Below the pieces are notes generated by a model that did not search any database, was not told the origin of the DNA, and saw nothing but the letters and a program-made list of their open reading frames with translations. DNA of 22,601 nt from Kurthia populi (GTDB lineage: Bacteria > Bacillota > Bacilli > Bacillales_A > Planococcaceae): assembly GCF_042686175.1 (NCBI RefSeq), contig NZ_JBHUOR010000114.1, positions 1 to 22,601 of the forward strand, in the 5' to 3' direction. A program made the position numbers and the translations under genes. Numbering within the stretch: the stretch's first letter is position 1; each line of letters begins with the position of its first letter. Shown piece by piece: positions 7,638 through 14,465 of this stretch.

Positions 7638-8207
7638 TTGAATTATGAACTATTAAAGAATATTAATGGTCTAGCAGGAGACGGTTCTACATTCCTCGAT
7701 CACATGATGATTTTCACGACAAATGCGGCATTATATATTCTAGCAATGTTGCTTTTAGCATTATTTTTATTTGGCAATACATATACGAAAAAAACAGCTA
7801 TTTATGCTGGTTTTGCAGGTGTATTAGCAATTATCATTAATATATGTATCGCGCAATTTTATTTTGAGCCGCGTCCATTCGTAACATACGATACGATTAA
7901 TGTGCTCGTTGCGCATGACGCGGATGCTTCATTCCCAAGTGACCATACAGCAGGCGCAATGGGGATAACATTTGCTGTATTACTACGTCATATTAAATGG
8001 GGCTGGCTACCGGTAGTATTTGGCTTATTAACAGGCTTCTCTCGTATTTATGTCGGTAATCACTACCCTGGTGACGTATTAGCAGGTATCGCTATTGGTT
8101 TTATTGCCGCTGCGATTATTACACAGCTTCGTATGATGATGGAACCTATAACGTCATTGATTATCCGATTATGGTATAAACTACCACTCACTGAGCATCC
8201 TCAATAG
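7638..8207 (+). CDS. bcrC: Undecaprenyl-diphosphate phosphatase, PAP2 family BcrC
   Basis: The enzyme dephosphorylates undecaprenyl pyrophosphate at the membrane, regenerating the lipid carrier for peptidoglycan and conferring bacitracin tolerance. The 189-residue protein has about five transmembrane helices. It carries the PAP2 motifs: FEPRP (76-80), catalytic PSDH (100-103) and SRIYVGNHYPGD (135-146, with R136, H142 and D146). As I recall for Bacillus BcrC, the first motif lacks the usual lysine. The start is TTG at 7638, because AAAGAAGGG lies 6 nt upstream and the next in-frame ATG is inside the protein at residue 23. An ECF-type promoter precedes it, and the strong hairpin at 8211-8260 ends it. 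Confidence 0.93.
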   Translation: MNYELLKNINGLAGDGSTFLDHMMIFTTNAALYILAMLLLALFLFGNTYTKKTAIYAGFAGVLAIIINICIAQFYFEPRPFVTYDTINVLVAHDADASFPSDHTAGAMGITFAVLLRHIKWGWLPVVFGLLTGFSRIYVGNHYPGDVLAGIAIGFIAAAIITQLRMMMEPITSLIIRLWYKLPLTEHPQ

Positions 8208-8210
8208 AAA

Positions 8211-8260
8211 ATAGATAAAAGGGCAAGAATCATTTAGAAGATTCCTGCCCTTTTATCTAT
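8211..8260. terminator. Bidirectional terminator, bcrC / small membrane protein
   Basis: A 21-bp stem (8211-8231 with 8240-8260) has one mismatch and an 8-nt loop. It contains AAAA on the left and TTTT on the right. It lies between convergent genes. Confidence 0.88.
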
Positions 8261-8261
8261 T

Positions 8262-8528
8262 TTATGAATTTGGAAGAAACATAAAAATACTCACTAAAAC
8301 AATTCCAATAAATAAACCGGCTAAATTAATCCAGCGTAGTGGTGTTTGCTCACGAAGGAATCCAAAAATCCCGAAAATAACTCCAACGAAATACACTAAA
8401 AAGCCGATAAAGACCGTTGTCCAATTTGCTAATGCCTCAATACGCAAATCCGCACTAAATGGTTGTGTCATTAAAAACAAACCAATGTATAAAAATAAAA
8501 AGCCAATCCAGTTCAATTTACCATCCAT
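8262..8528 (-). CDS. Small three-helix membrane protein, unknown function
   Basis: This is an 88-residue hydrophobic protein with three predicted transmembrane helices (about residues 6-23, 36-57 and 66-86) and a short polar start. I do not recognise a family. The ATG at 8528 has AAAGGAG 11 nt upstream. A TTG two codons earlier sits at a closer 5 nt and may be used instead. A longer reading from 8585 has no ribosome binding site. It is a single-gene unit ending at the hairpin 8211-8260. Confidence 0.65.
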   Translation of the reverse strand: MDGKLNWIGFLFLYIGLFLMTQPFSADLRIEALANWTTVFIGFLVYFVGVIFGIFGFLREQTPLRWINLAGLFIGIVLVSIFMFLPNS

Positions 8529-8636
8529 ATACAACAAAACTCCTTTTATATCTTTCACATATGTAGCATAGCACAATGCGCGCACAAACGATATTGTCCC
8601 TCACGATTGTCACTAATTTGCAAAACTTTTAGAAGC

Positions 8637-8665
8637 GTGACAAGCTATTTTTTGCATAGTACAAT
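8637..8665 (+). promoter_or_regulatory. Sigma-A promoter of the 52-codon ORF
   Basis: GTGACA (8637-8642) and TACAAT (8660-8665) are separated by exactly 17 nt. They lie 28 nt upstream of the ATG of the small ORF at 8693. Confidence 0.6.
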
Positions 8666-8692
8666 GAATATACGATAGTTAAAGGAGCTTTG

Positions 8693-8851
8693 ATGATGAC
8701 AGAAAAAAAGCCAATTACAAAAGAAATGATTCAACAAGAGATTTTACGCCTTGGACAATTGCTTAATAATCCAGCGGTAACGGAAGAACAATATTTAAAA
8801 GAAAAAGAAAAATTGAATCAAATGTTAGTAGCGTTTCAAAAACAAGCTTAA
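8693..8851 (+). CDS. 52-residue charged helical protein, unknown function
   Basis: The short ORF starts MMTEKKPITKEM and ends VAFQKQA. It has a clear AAAGGAG (8681-8687) 5-8 nt upstream of tandem ATGs, a promoter at 8637-8665 and a terminator at its end, so it is a complete transcription unit. The protein is polar and probably forms two helices (QQEILRLGQLLNN and EEQYLKEKEKLNQMLVAF) around a short turn, a helical hairpin. I recognise no family. The terminator stem begins before the stop codon, so the last codons are part of the hairpin. Confidence 0.7.
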   Translation: MMTEKKPITKEMIQQEILRLGQLLNNPAVTEEQYLKEKEKLNQMLVAFQKQA

Positions 8852-8870
8852 TAGGCTTGTTTTTTTATTT
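8838..8870. terminator. Bidirectional terminator, small ORF / TrmB regulator
   Basis: AAAAACAAGC (8838-8847) pairs with GCTTGTTTTT (8855-8864) around a 7-nt loop, and T runs follow on both strands. It overlaps the stop codon of the small ORF and lies downstream of the convergent regulator gene. Confidence 0.75.
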
Positions 8871-8893
8871 TTCTTATATAGACTAGAGAGTTG

Positions 8894-9679
8894 TTATTTA
8901 TTGAAAAAATTAGCTCTTTCTTTTTTCACCCACTCTTCTAATGAGTCATCGCCATTCCGTTTTACAAGACGATTTACTAATACATCATGCCAAATATAAT
9001 CCTCTAAAATATAAAGATGCATTTCATCATCCGTTAAAAATGCTGACAAGCGCTCTGTCACAGGAGAGCCATATAACGCTTCCTTGTGATCAATCGCAAT
9101 AATAAACCAATGTGGATTATGCGTCGTCGCTAAGTGATGTGTTGTACGATGCGTATCAACTGTTGGCACGACATCCTGCGCACGGATTGTAATGCCCTTA
9201 ACTGTCACACGCGCAGCAGCACGTTCAATATCTTCACGTAATAATGTATACATATCCTCCCACATAGAAATCATCACTGTATGCTCAGCCTTTTCTAATA
9301 GATGGCGACAATATTGCATAATGGATTCTTTTTCTTGTAGAGACAAAATTTGCGTTTGCTGCTCAATTGATTCAGCTTCTAATGCAGTCAATTGCTCATC
9401 CATTTGATCGATTGTTTTTATAAAATCTTGTTGCGCCTTTTCAATAAACAAAGCAACAGGCAACGCACGGTATATCGTCGTTTTCTCAGCATTTTCTTTT
9501 AAAACAATCCCCTTATCAACCAAAGCATCTAATGTGCCATAAACACGCGCTCTTGGCACGGTTGATAATTTACTAATTTGGGCAGCGCTCGCTGGACTTT
9601 CTTGTACGAGCGCAATATATACCTTTGCCTCATATTCCGTTAAGCCTAATTGTTTTAACTGGAGAATTAGTTCATCCAT
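8894..9679 (-). CDS. TrmB-family transcriptional regulator
   Basis: This is a 261-residue cytosolic DNA-binding protein. Residues 1-70 form a TrmB winged helix, with LGLTEYEAKVYIALV (11-25) and the recognition helix region ISKLSTVPRARVYGTLDALVD. A coiled-coil dimerisation helix (about 78-115) follows, then a C-terminal sensor-like domain with EKAEHTVMISMWED, as in TrmB proteins with a phospholipase-D-like effector domain. The ATG at 9679 has GGAGGG upstream. It is divergent from a TauE/SafE exporter. A palindrome at 9729-9748 between the two starts suggests that it controls its neighbour and possibly itself. The effector is unknown; a sulfur compound is a guess from the neighbour. Confidence 0.85.
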   Translation of the reverse strand: MDELILQLKQLGLTEYEAKVYIALVQESPASAAQISKLSTVPRARVYGTLDALVDKGIVLKENAEKTTIYRALPVALFIEKAQQDFIKTIDQMDEQLTALEAESIEQQTQILSLQEKESIMQYCRHLLEKAEHTVMISMWEDMYTLLREDIERAAARVTVKGITIRAQDVVPTVDTHRTTHHLATTHNPHWFIIAIDHKEALYGSPVTERLSAFLTDDEMHLYILEDYIWHDVLVNRLVKRNGDDSLEEWVKKERANFFNK

Positions 9680-9707
9680 GTTATACCCTCCGTTACTTTT
9701 TTTCTTA

Positions 9708-9748
9708 TTTACAAGTATAACACATTAAGTTACTATTACGGTAGTAAC
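9708..9748 (+). promoter_or_regulatory. tauE-like promoter with overlapping palindromic operator
   Basis: TTTACA (9708-9713) and TACTAT (9731-9736) are separated by 17 nt, a good sigma-A promoter for the exporter. The perfect inverted repeat GTTACTA (9729-9735) / TAGTAAC (9742-9748) with a 6-nt centre covers the -10 and the start site, as expected for a repressor operator. The divergent TrmB gene has an extended -10 (TGTTATACT, minus strand, 9714-9722) just beside it, so one bound dimer could affect both. Confidence 0.6.
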
Positions 9749-9769
9749 AGAAGAAAGGGATGGCATACA

Positions 9770-10540
9770 TTGATTTTTGATTTAGATCTACAATTACTTC
9801 TTATTCTTGTACTCTTCGGATTTTTAGCTGCTTTCATTGATTCTGTTGTCGGTGGTGGTGGATTAATTGGTTTACCGGCATTATTATTTGCTGGCTTAAA
9901 TCCTGCAGCCGCTATCGCAACAAATAAATTAGCGGGAACGATGGGTTCTTTAACATCCGTCATCACATTTTATCGTTCAGGTAAATTAGATTTAACTGCG
10001 GTGAAAAAATTATTTCCACTCGTTTTTATCGGGTCGATGATTGGGGCAGGGGCAGTTCATTTAATAGATCCCGCTGTTATGAAACCGCTCATGCTTATTA
10101 TGCTGTTTGCCGTTTTAATTTATACTTTGTTCAAAAAAGATTGGGGCTCTCTGTCAACATATAAAAAATTAACGACAAAACGACTTGTTGGCTTTATGCT
10201 CATCGTCTTTTTAATTGGTGCATATGATGGCTTTTTAGGACCTGGGACTGGTTCATTTTTTATCTTTGCATTTCTTATGATTGGCTTTGATTTTTTACGT
10301 GCTGCTACAAGTGCCCGTTTTTTAAATTTTGGTAGTAATATCGCAGCTCTACTCGTGTTTGCATCACTTGGGCAAATCAATTATGCCTACGGTCTACCAA
10401 TGGGCATTGCACAAGTTTTTGGCGCAATCGTTGGTACACGCTTTGCCATCAAAAAAGGCAGTGGCTATGTACGAGGATTATTCATTGTCGTCACAATTGC
10501 ACTACTTGCTAAAAATACGTATGATTACTTCTTTAGTTGA
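9770..10540 (+). CDS. TauE/SafE-family membrane exporter
   Basis: This is a 256-residue integral membrane protein with about eight helices in two inverted halves. The family signatures are present: DSVVGGGGLIGLPALLFAGL (24-43) followed by ATNKLAGTMGS (50-60), and GFLGPGTGSFF in the second half (about 155-165). The family includes proposed exporters of sulfite, sulfoacetate and other organosulfur anions; the substrate here is not determined. The start is TTG at 9770, preceded by AAAGGGA. The ATG at 9760 is out of frame and hits a stop after six codons. It is divergent from the TrmB-type regulator and ended by the 20-bp hairpin at 10581-10620. Confidence 0.85.
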   Translation: MIFDLDLQLLLILVLFGFLAAFIDSVVGGGGLIGLPALLFAGLNPAAAIATNKLAGTMGSLTSVITFYRSGKLDLTAVKKLFPLVFIGSMIGAGAVHLIDPAVMKPLMLIMLFAVLIYTLFKKDWGSLSTYKKLTTKRLVGFMLIVFLIGAYDGFLGPGTGSFFIFAFLMIGFDFLRAATSARFLNFGSNIAALLVFASLGQINYAYGLPMGIAQVFGAIVGTRFAIKKGSGYVRGLFIVVTIALLAKNTYDYFFS

Positions 10541-10580
10541 ACTATCCCACTGTTGTAGGCGTCTTCTGACTAGAAAAGAT

Positions 10581-10620
10581 AAAAAAGAGCCCGTGTGCAA
10601 TTGCACATGGGCTCTTTTTT
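10581..10620. terminator. Bidirectional terminator, TauE-like / lipoprotein
   Basis: A 40-nt near-perfect palindrome has 20-bp arms with a single G-T pair. It has A6 on the left and T6 on the right and lies between convergent genes. Confidence 0.9.
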
Positions 10621-10629
10621 TAATGATGC

Positions 10630-11064
10630 TTAGTGGTTTGCGTAAACTTTATCTACGCTATCACGTTTGCCATCTACATAGAAATCAAGTGTTTCAATGT
10701 TTTTAGCATTTTCAAATTTGTAAATTACTTCGCCTTCTGAAGCATCTGAAACTTTTTCAGTTGTAACGTCTACACGGTAGTTTGAGTTACGTGTTTTGTT
10801 TTCTTTTGTGAATTTCATGTCTGTGATTTTCACTGCGTTACCATCTTTGTCTGTTAAATCTTTTACATATAAATATTGGTTCGTCGCATTTTGAATAACG
10901 ATTAGACCAGCGTCTTTACCGTCTTTTGCTTCATTGTAATATTCAGTTGCGAAATCTTCTAATTTAGAAGCGTTCACTTGTTCAGATGTTACAGCTTTTT
11001 CGCCACAACCAGCTAATAATACCGCTGAAAGTGCTGCGGCTGCAAATAAAGATTTTTTCTTCAT
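10630..11064 (-). CDS. Small lipoprotein of unknown function
   Basis: This 144-residue protein has a type II signal peptide: three lysines, a hydrophobic stretch and the lipobox L17-A18-G19-C20. It should be lipid-anchored on the outer face of the membrane. The mature part is charged, with predicted beta strands (GLIVIQNATNQYLYVKDL, NYRVDVTTEKVS, ETLDFYVDGKR). I do not recognise a family. The ATG at 11064 follows AGGAGATGA by 8 nt. The upstream in-frame ATG at 11088 would spoil the signal peptide. It is a single-gene unit sharing the hairpin at 10581-10620. Confidence 0.85.
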   Translation of the reverse strand: MKKKSLFAAAALSAVLLAGCGEKAVTSEQVNASKLEDFATEYYNEAKDGKDAGLIVIQNATNQYLYVKDLTDKDGNAVKITDMKFTKENKTRNSNYRVDVTTEKVSDASEGEVIYKFENAKNIETLDFYVDGKRDSVDKVYANH

Positions 11065-11226
11065 TATTGTCATCTCCTGCATTTTCATATATTTATACGA
11101 CAGTTTTTACATCTTGCATTATATCGTCTTGCCTATTCTAACAAATATTATGGACGAAAAGCAATATAACTCAAAAATGTTCGGCAAATTGTAATAATAA
11201 GCTTAAACACTATAATTTATGTCTTA

Positions 11227-11235
11227 TGCTATACT
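11227..11235 (+). promoter_or_regulatory. Extended -10 promoter of the 77-residue ORF
   Basis: TGCTATACT matches the extended -10 form TGnTATAAT. It lies 35 nt upstream of the ATG at 11271. No good -35 is present, as is common for extended -10 promoters. Confidence 0.45.
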
Positions 11236-11270
11236 AAATTATACTATTAAAGAAAAAGGAGTTTTGCGAT

Positions 11271-11504
11271 ATGAATATGGAAACATCAAAAAATCCTAGT
11301 GTCCTTACAAATGATGAACGTAATGTTTACATCTATGCACTAAAAGATGAATTTAATAGCATGGGTATTGACGAAGAGAAACAAGCCTATTACATCGATA
11401 AAATTATCAATACAACACCTGAAAATATCGTTCACTTACGCCGATTTGGTGCGATTACTATTTCACGTGAAATAACGAGTCCAGATAATGTCTTTGGCGC
11501 ATAA
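11271..11504 (+). CDS. 77-residue cytosolic protein of unknown function
   Basis: The protein is soluble, slightly acidic and probably helical in its middle (DERNVYIYALKDEFNSMGI, EEKQAYYIDKIINTTPENIV), with a short strand-like end. I recognise no domain. The start is well supported by AAAAAGGAG upstream and an extended -10 promoter. An ATG two codons downstream is possible. It is its own unit, ended by the hairpin at 11545-11580. Confidence 0.7.
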   Translation: MNMETSKNPSVLTNDERNVYIYALKDEFNSMGIDEEKQAYYIDKIINTTPENIVHLRRFGAITISREITSPDNVFGA

Positions 11505-11544
11505 AAAGTCTTTAAAAGAAACAATTTGATTATCTGTCTCAACA

Positions 11545-11580
11545 AAAAGAGGAATCGCGCGTTGGCGGGATTCCTCTTTT
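11545..11580. terminator. Bidirectional terminator, 77-residue ORF / four-helix membrane protein
   Basis: A 16-bp stem (11545-11560 with 11565-11580) has one mismatch and the loop GTTG, with an A run to the left and a T run to the right. It resembles the hairpin at 2781-2810 in loop and GC core. Confidence 0.88.
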
Positions 11581-11583
11581 TCA

Positions 11584-12006
11584 TTAACGATACATTGTAT
11601 AACTACCATAATAATTACGTTTAGAACGTTTTAATAATAACACCAAAATAATGATATTAGCTACAACAACGATACCGCCAGCAATAAATGTTGCATACGC
11701 TAATATCGTGTCTTTTAAAGCAAGTGCTTCCATTCCTAAGATCACCGCAAATAAAACAGCTAATAATAAACCAATAATTTGTAAAATAATATGTACTACT
11801 TTTGCTTCTTCTAAAAAAACATATAGCGCTATTGTTACTATGTATAATACAGCAGCAAAAATAATGGCAAGCCACATTCCTGGACCCATCCACTGATTTT
11901 CCAACGAACCAGTTTGAGAAAGCGTCGATTTTGCTGCGCATACTATAAGCAATAATGTACCAATTAATGACAGTCCATAAAAAAGGACAACTTTACTATT
12001 GTTCAT
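11584..12006 (-). CDS. Four-helix membrane protein, unknown function
   Basis: This is a 140-residue protein with four predicted transmembrane helices (about residues 6-26, 44-64, 71-92 and 100-126) and a basic, tyrosine-rich tail KRSKRNYYGSYTMYR. I do not recognise a family. The ATG at 12006 is chosen because GGAGG ends 5 nt upstream. An in-frame GTG at 12018 overlaps that ribosome binding site. It is convergent with the 77-residue ORF and ends at its terminator. Confidence 0.7.
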   Translation of the reverse strand: MNNSKVVLFYGLSLIGTLLLIVCAAKSTLSQTGSLENQWMGPGMWLAIIFAAVLYIVTIALYVFLEEAKVVHIILQIIGLLLAVLFAVILGMEALALKDTILAYATFIAGGIVVVANIIILVLLLKRSKRNYYGSYTMYR

Positions 12007-12133
12007 AACTTCCTCCACATATCGATTATTTATTTAAATTATACCATATTCAAAACCTCTAGAAGAATGAAAAAAATAGCAACATTTTTCGTTGATTCAC
12101 TATGATTGCTCTACTAAATTAAATTCTTTTAAA

Positions 12134-12263
12134 ATGCAAAATAGCTACCGCACTAATTGATGTAGACGATACGCTACTCAATAAGCTCGATAGCTACACA
12201 TTGACATGCTTGGCTAAACATTTGGATATCCGTCCCTCTCTAAAGGATGATGACTTTATATAA
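12134..12263 (+). pseudogene. Remnant of a HAD-family phosphatase gene (5' end only)
   Basis: From 12138 the plus strand reads KIATALIDVDDTLLNKLDSY and continues to LAKHLDIRP before a stop at 12261. ALIDVDDTLL is the HAD motif I (DxDxT), which sits at the very N-terminus in these enzymes. The codon before is disturbed: ATG at 12134-12136 is followed by one extra C (12137), and removing it gives a start MKIATALIDVDD. No ribosome binding site and only 41 codons remain of the 200 or more expected. A decayed gene fits best; chance similarity cannot be excluded. Confidence 0.5.
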
Positions 12264-12294
12264 ATGACAAGGATTTACATGACATAAAGAGGTA

Positions 12295-12540
12295 TTACGC
12301 TACTGTGATGCGGTGCTCATATAGCTCACCTGGATACTCTACACGTAAAAATGATGTAACCGAGCTAACTAATTCCTTTGGTAATTCAAAGTGAACCTCA
12401 TTTAAATGCCATTTGCGTCCTAAGTTGTAAATGCTGTCAATGAATGATTCTGCTGTATGGACAACCTTTCGTTCAAAATTTTCTGTAATATACGCTACTA
12501 CATAATGAGCATCTTGCTTTGAAACTGTAACATTTAACAT
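12295..12540 (-). CDS. 81-residue cytosolic protein of unknown function
   Basis: This is a small alpha/beta protein. It starts MLNVTVSKQDAHYVVAYI, has a helical middle and ends in a possible strand YEHRITVA. It contains no cysteine and no membrane segment. I do not recognise a family. AGGAG lies 9 nt upstream of the ATG at 12540. The ATG at 12546 is only 3 nt from it, so the downstream start is preferred. I saw no terminator after it; the HAD remnant lies downstream on the other strand. Confidence 0.65.
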   Translation of the reverse strand: MLNVTVSKQDAHYVVAYITENFERKVVHTAESFIDSIYNLGRKWHLNEVHFELPKELVSSVTSFLRVEYPGELYEHRITVA

Positions 12541-12724
12541 ATACATCCACTCCTAATATGAATTTTCAAAAAATCATCTAATCAAAAGATGATAGAATAA
12601 ATATAACACAAAATAGCTAAAAGTAAACATAAAACACTCAAAAATAACCGTATTTAACGAAAACTTAACATTGTCGACATGTTTTGTTCAAAAAACAGAG
12701 GCTTCGTTCGTGTTTTGGTAACTA
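12541..12724. other. AT-rich spacer without a gene
   Basis: This holds the promoter of the 81-residue ORF and the 3' region of the exonuclease gene. It has a 7-bp inverted repeat (12573-12579 with 12587-12593) and an imperfect palindrome around GTCGAC at 12667-12683. No clear terminator for the exonuclease gene is visible. Confidence 0.3.
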
Positions 12725-13450
12725 TTATAATCGTGCAAAGCGCTCATACACATCTTGTAAATTATCACACCCTAGATTCATAGCTTGCTGCACGTATTTT
12801 AGCCAAACTTGCGCTGTCATTTTAGCATCACTTAAAGCGTGATGGCGCCCAATAATCGGAATTTGTTGGTGCAGACAAACATCATCTAGCGTTATAAGTG
12901 TATGATTATATTCGCAAATTTGAATTAAAAAAGCGGTATCGACAATGCGTTGGTTAAAAGGCGTTTGCAATAGCTGTTGACTATAGTGTTTCATAAAATT
13001 CCGTTCATGATTCGCATGATGCGCCACTAATGTACAACCTTTTGCAAAAACAAGAAAAGCGAGTAATGCCTCACGCAAAGTTGGGGCTTTTGCTGTCATT
13101 TCTTGATCTATCCCTGTTAATTCAATAATATTTTGAGGAATGCGCTGTGTTGGCTTCACAAGTGTATAAAATGTTTCTTCTACTACTTGCAAGCCATTCA
13201 TTTTCACAGCGCCAATGGAAATAATTTCATCTCCCTTTTGAGGTCTAAAACCGGTTGTTTCAATATCAAAAACGACCAATTCTAACTGATCTAATGGCAT
13301 TAGTAATGCTTCTTTATTTCTCGATTGTTGTTGCTTTAAACTTCGTAAAAAAGCTAATTGTTCGGCATTTTGAACATCCGTTATCGTTGAAATAGTCGAT
13401 TTTCCTGTTAATGTACGAACTAATTGTGTAAAAGCTTCAAATGCATGCAT
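12725..13450 (-). CDS. DnaQ-like DEDDh 3'-5' exonuclease
   Basis: This 241-residue protein has an RNase T/DnaQ exonuclease domain from about residue 56 to 222. Exo I is VVFDIETTGF with D62 and E64. Exo III is GRHHALSDA with H204 and D208. In Exo II the expected acidic residue falls in VAHHANHERNFM, where the aligned position is E149 rather than Asp. The first 55 residues are a helical extension. It starts 13 nt after the nucleotidyltransferase stop, in one operon. In several bacteria, DUF294 nucleotidyltransferases and DnaQ-like exonucleases occur as neighbours, which suggests joint action on a nucleic acid or nucleotide, not replication proofreading. A GTG at 13453 is an equally possible start. 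Confidence 0.85.
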   Translation of the reverse strand: MHAFEAFTQLVRTLTGKSTISTITDVQNAEQLAFLRSLKQQQSRNKEALLMPLDQLELVVFDIETTGFRPQKGDEIISIGAVKMNGLQVVEETFYTLVKPTQRIPQNIIELTGIDQEMTAKAPTLREALLAFLVFAKGCTLVAHHANHERNFMKHYSQQLLQTPFNQRIVDTAFLIQICEYNHTLITLDDVCLHQQIPIIGRHHALSDAKMTAQVWLKYVQQAMNLGCDNLQDVYERFARL

Positions 13451-13463
13451 CACTCATCATCCT

Positions 13464-14393
13464 TTAGGCGTAACGCGCAATTACCTCATCATGTAGGCGT
13501 TTTGCACGCTTTAATATCTTTTTTAACATTCGCTTATCTTCTAGTGACATCTCTTGCAATGAGATGTAATGGGTATCTTTATACTTTTCAGGCTTTTGAT
13601 ACTGAAAACGCATTCTCAGTAACTCATCAAAATAAAGCGCTACATCTTGTAACAATGTTGCTTCTTTAGTTGCTAATGCGGTAATACGTTCTTGTGTAGA
13701 GGTTGCATGTACATGATGTTCTAAAGCTACTAAACGAACGCAGTTAATATATGGTAAAAAAGCACTATATTTTAAATCGATTTCTCCTTGATGCTCCCCG
13801 TAGCGTTCCGGTAATAATTGTCCTAACGGTCCTAAGGCAGGCTTTAAATGCATAATATTATGTGTGAAACGCTGAAGTACATACGGATAATGTGAAATAT
13901 AATGATCAATCTGTGTTTTCAACTTCTTTAATAACTTTTCACTACCATATAATATGCGTGCATCGTAAAATATTTGTGTGTAGCGTATATGAGACCATTC
14001 TGCCGCTTGTAACCACTGCTTTAACTGTTGCTGCCATTCTTCTACCGAAGCATTCCATTGCGGATTTGACGTCATAATGCCTCCTTCACAGTACACATAA
14101 CCAGCAGTAGCCAAATTATCGGAAAACACTTGCCCGAATGTATGAAAATATGCTTTATGCGCATCATCACTATAAATTAAGCCATGATCCTGATCACTCA
14201 AGAAACCTTGTTCTTTTCGTCCGCCGCTTCCTGTGATAAATACTGTAAATGGACAAGGTGGTTCGCCCAATTGCTGTAACGTATCATTAATCAATTGCTG
14301 CATTAACCTATCGTGACGTTCATTTAATGTTGAAACAGATTGGCAATTGGCAAAATAATGTTGATACTGTGCCTCATTTAGAGATTTTGTCAC
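13464..14393 (-). CDS. DUF294 putative nucleotidyltransferase (GlnD-like)
   Basis: This 309-residue protein has the nucleotidyltransferase signature GSGGRKEQGFLSDQDHGLIY (55-74), with D67 and D69 as the metal-binding pair. YCEGGIMTSNPQW (101-113) matches the C-x-G-G-x-M motif typical of DUF294 proteins. The fold is shared with the uridylyltransferase domain of GlnD. The C-terminal part is helical. Related proteins often carry N-terminal CBS domains; this one does not. The start is GTG at 14393, with AAAGGAAG 7-8 nt upstream. It lies 72 nt downstream of amt on the same strand behind a hairpin, and directly upstream of the exonuclease. The substrate is unknown; modification of a nitrogen-signal protein or of RNA are guesses. 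Confidence 0.85.
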   Translation of the reverse strand: MTKSLNEAQYQHYFANCQSVSTLNERHDRLMQQLINDTLQQLGEPPCPFTVFITGSGGRKEQGFLSDQDHGLIYSDDAHKAYFHTFGQVFSDNLATAGYVYCEGGIMTSNPQWNASVEEWQQQLKQWLQAAEWSHIRYTQIFYDARILYGSEKLLKKLKTQIDHYISHYPYVLQRFTHNIMHLKPALGPLGQLLPERYGEHQGEIDLKYSAFLPYINCVRLVALEHHVHATSTQERITALATKEATLLQDVALYFDELLRMRFQYQKPEKYKDTHYISLQEMSLEDKRMLKKILKRAKRLHDEVIARYA

Positions 14394-14410
14394 GCGCTCA
14401 CTTCCTTTAT

Positions 14411-14444
14411 GACAAAAACCACCCTAACGAGCGCGTTAGGATGG
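14411..14444 (-). terminator. Terminator after amt
   Basis: An 11-bp stem with one mismatch (14419-14429 with 14434-14444) and a 4-nt loop is followed on the minus strand by TTTTTGTC. It separates amt from the nucleotidyltransferase gene. Read-through is possible, since I see no separate strong promoter in the 72-nt gap. Confidence 0.75.
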
Positions 14445-14465
14445 CGTCTATCGATTATTTACTAG

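Noticed and set aside
9736..9966. Minus-strand ORF opposite the start of the TauE-like gene
   Set aside because: It overlaps the exporter's signature-coding region and the promoter/operator, and its translation is low-complexity.
12667..12683. Near-palindrome around GTCGAC as a regulator site
   Set aside because: The arms are offset by one base and it lies downstream of the exonuclease gene, not at a promoter.
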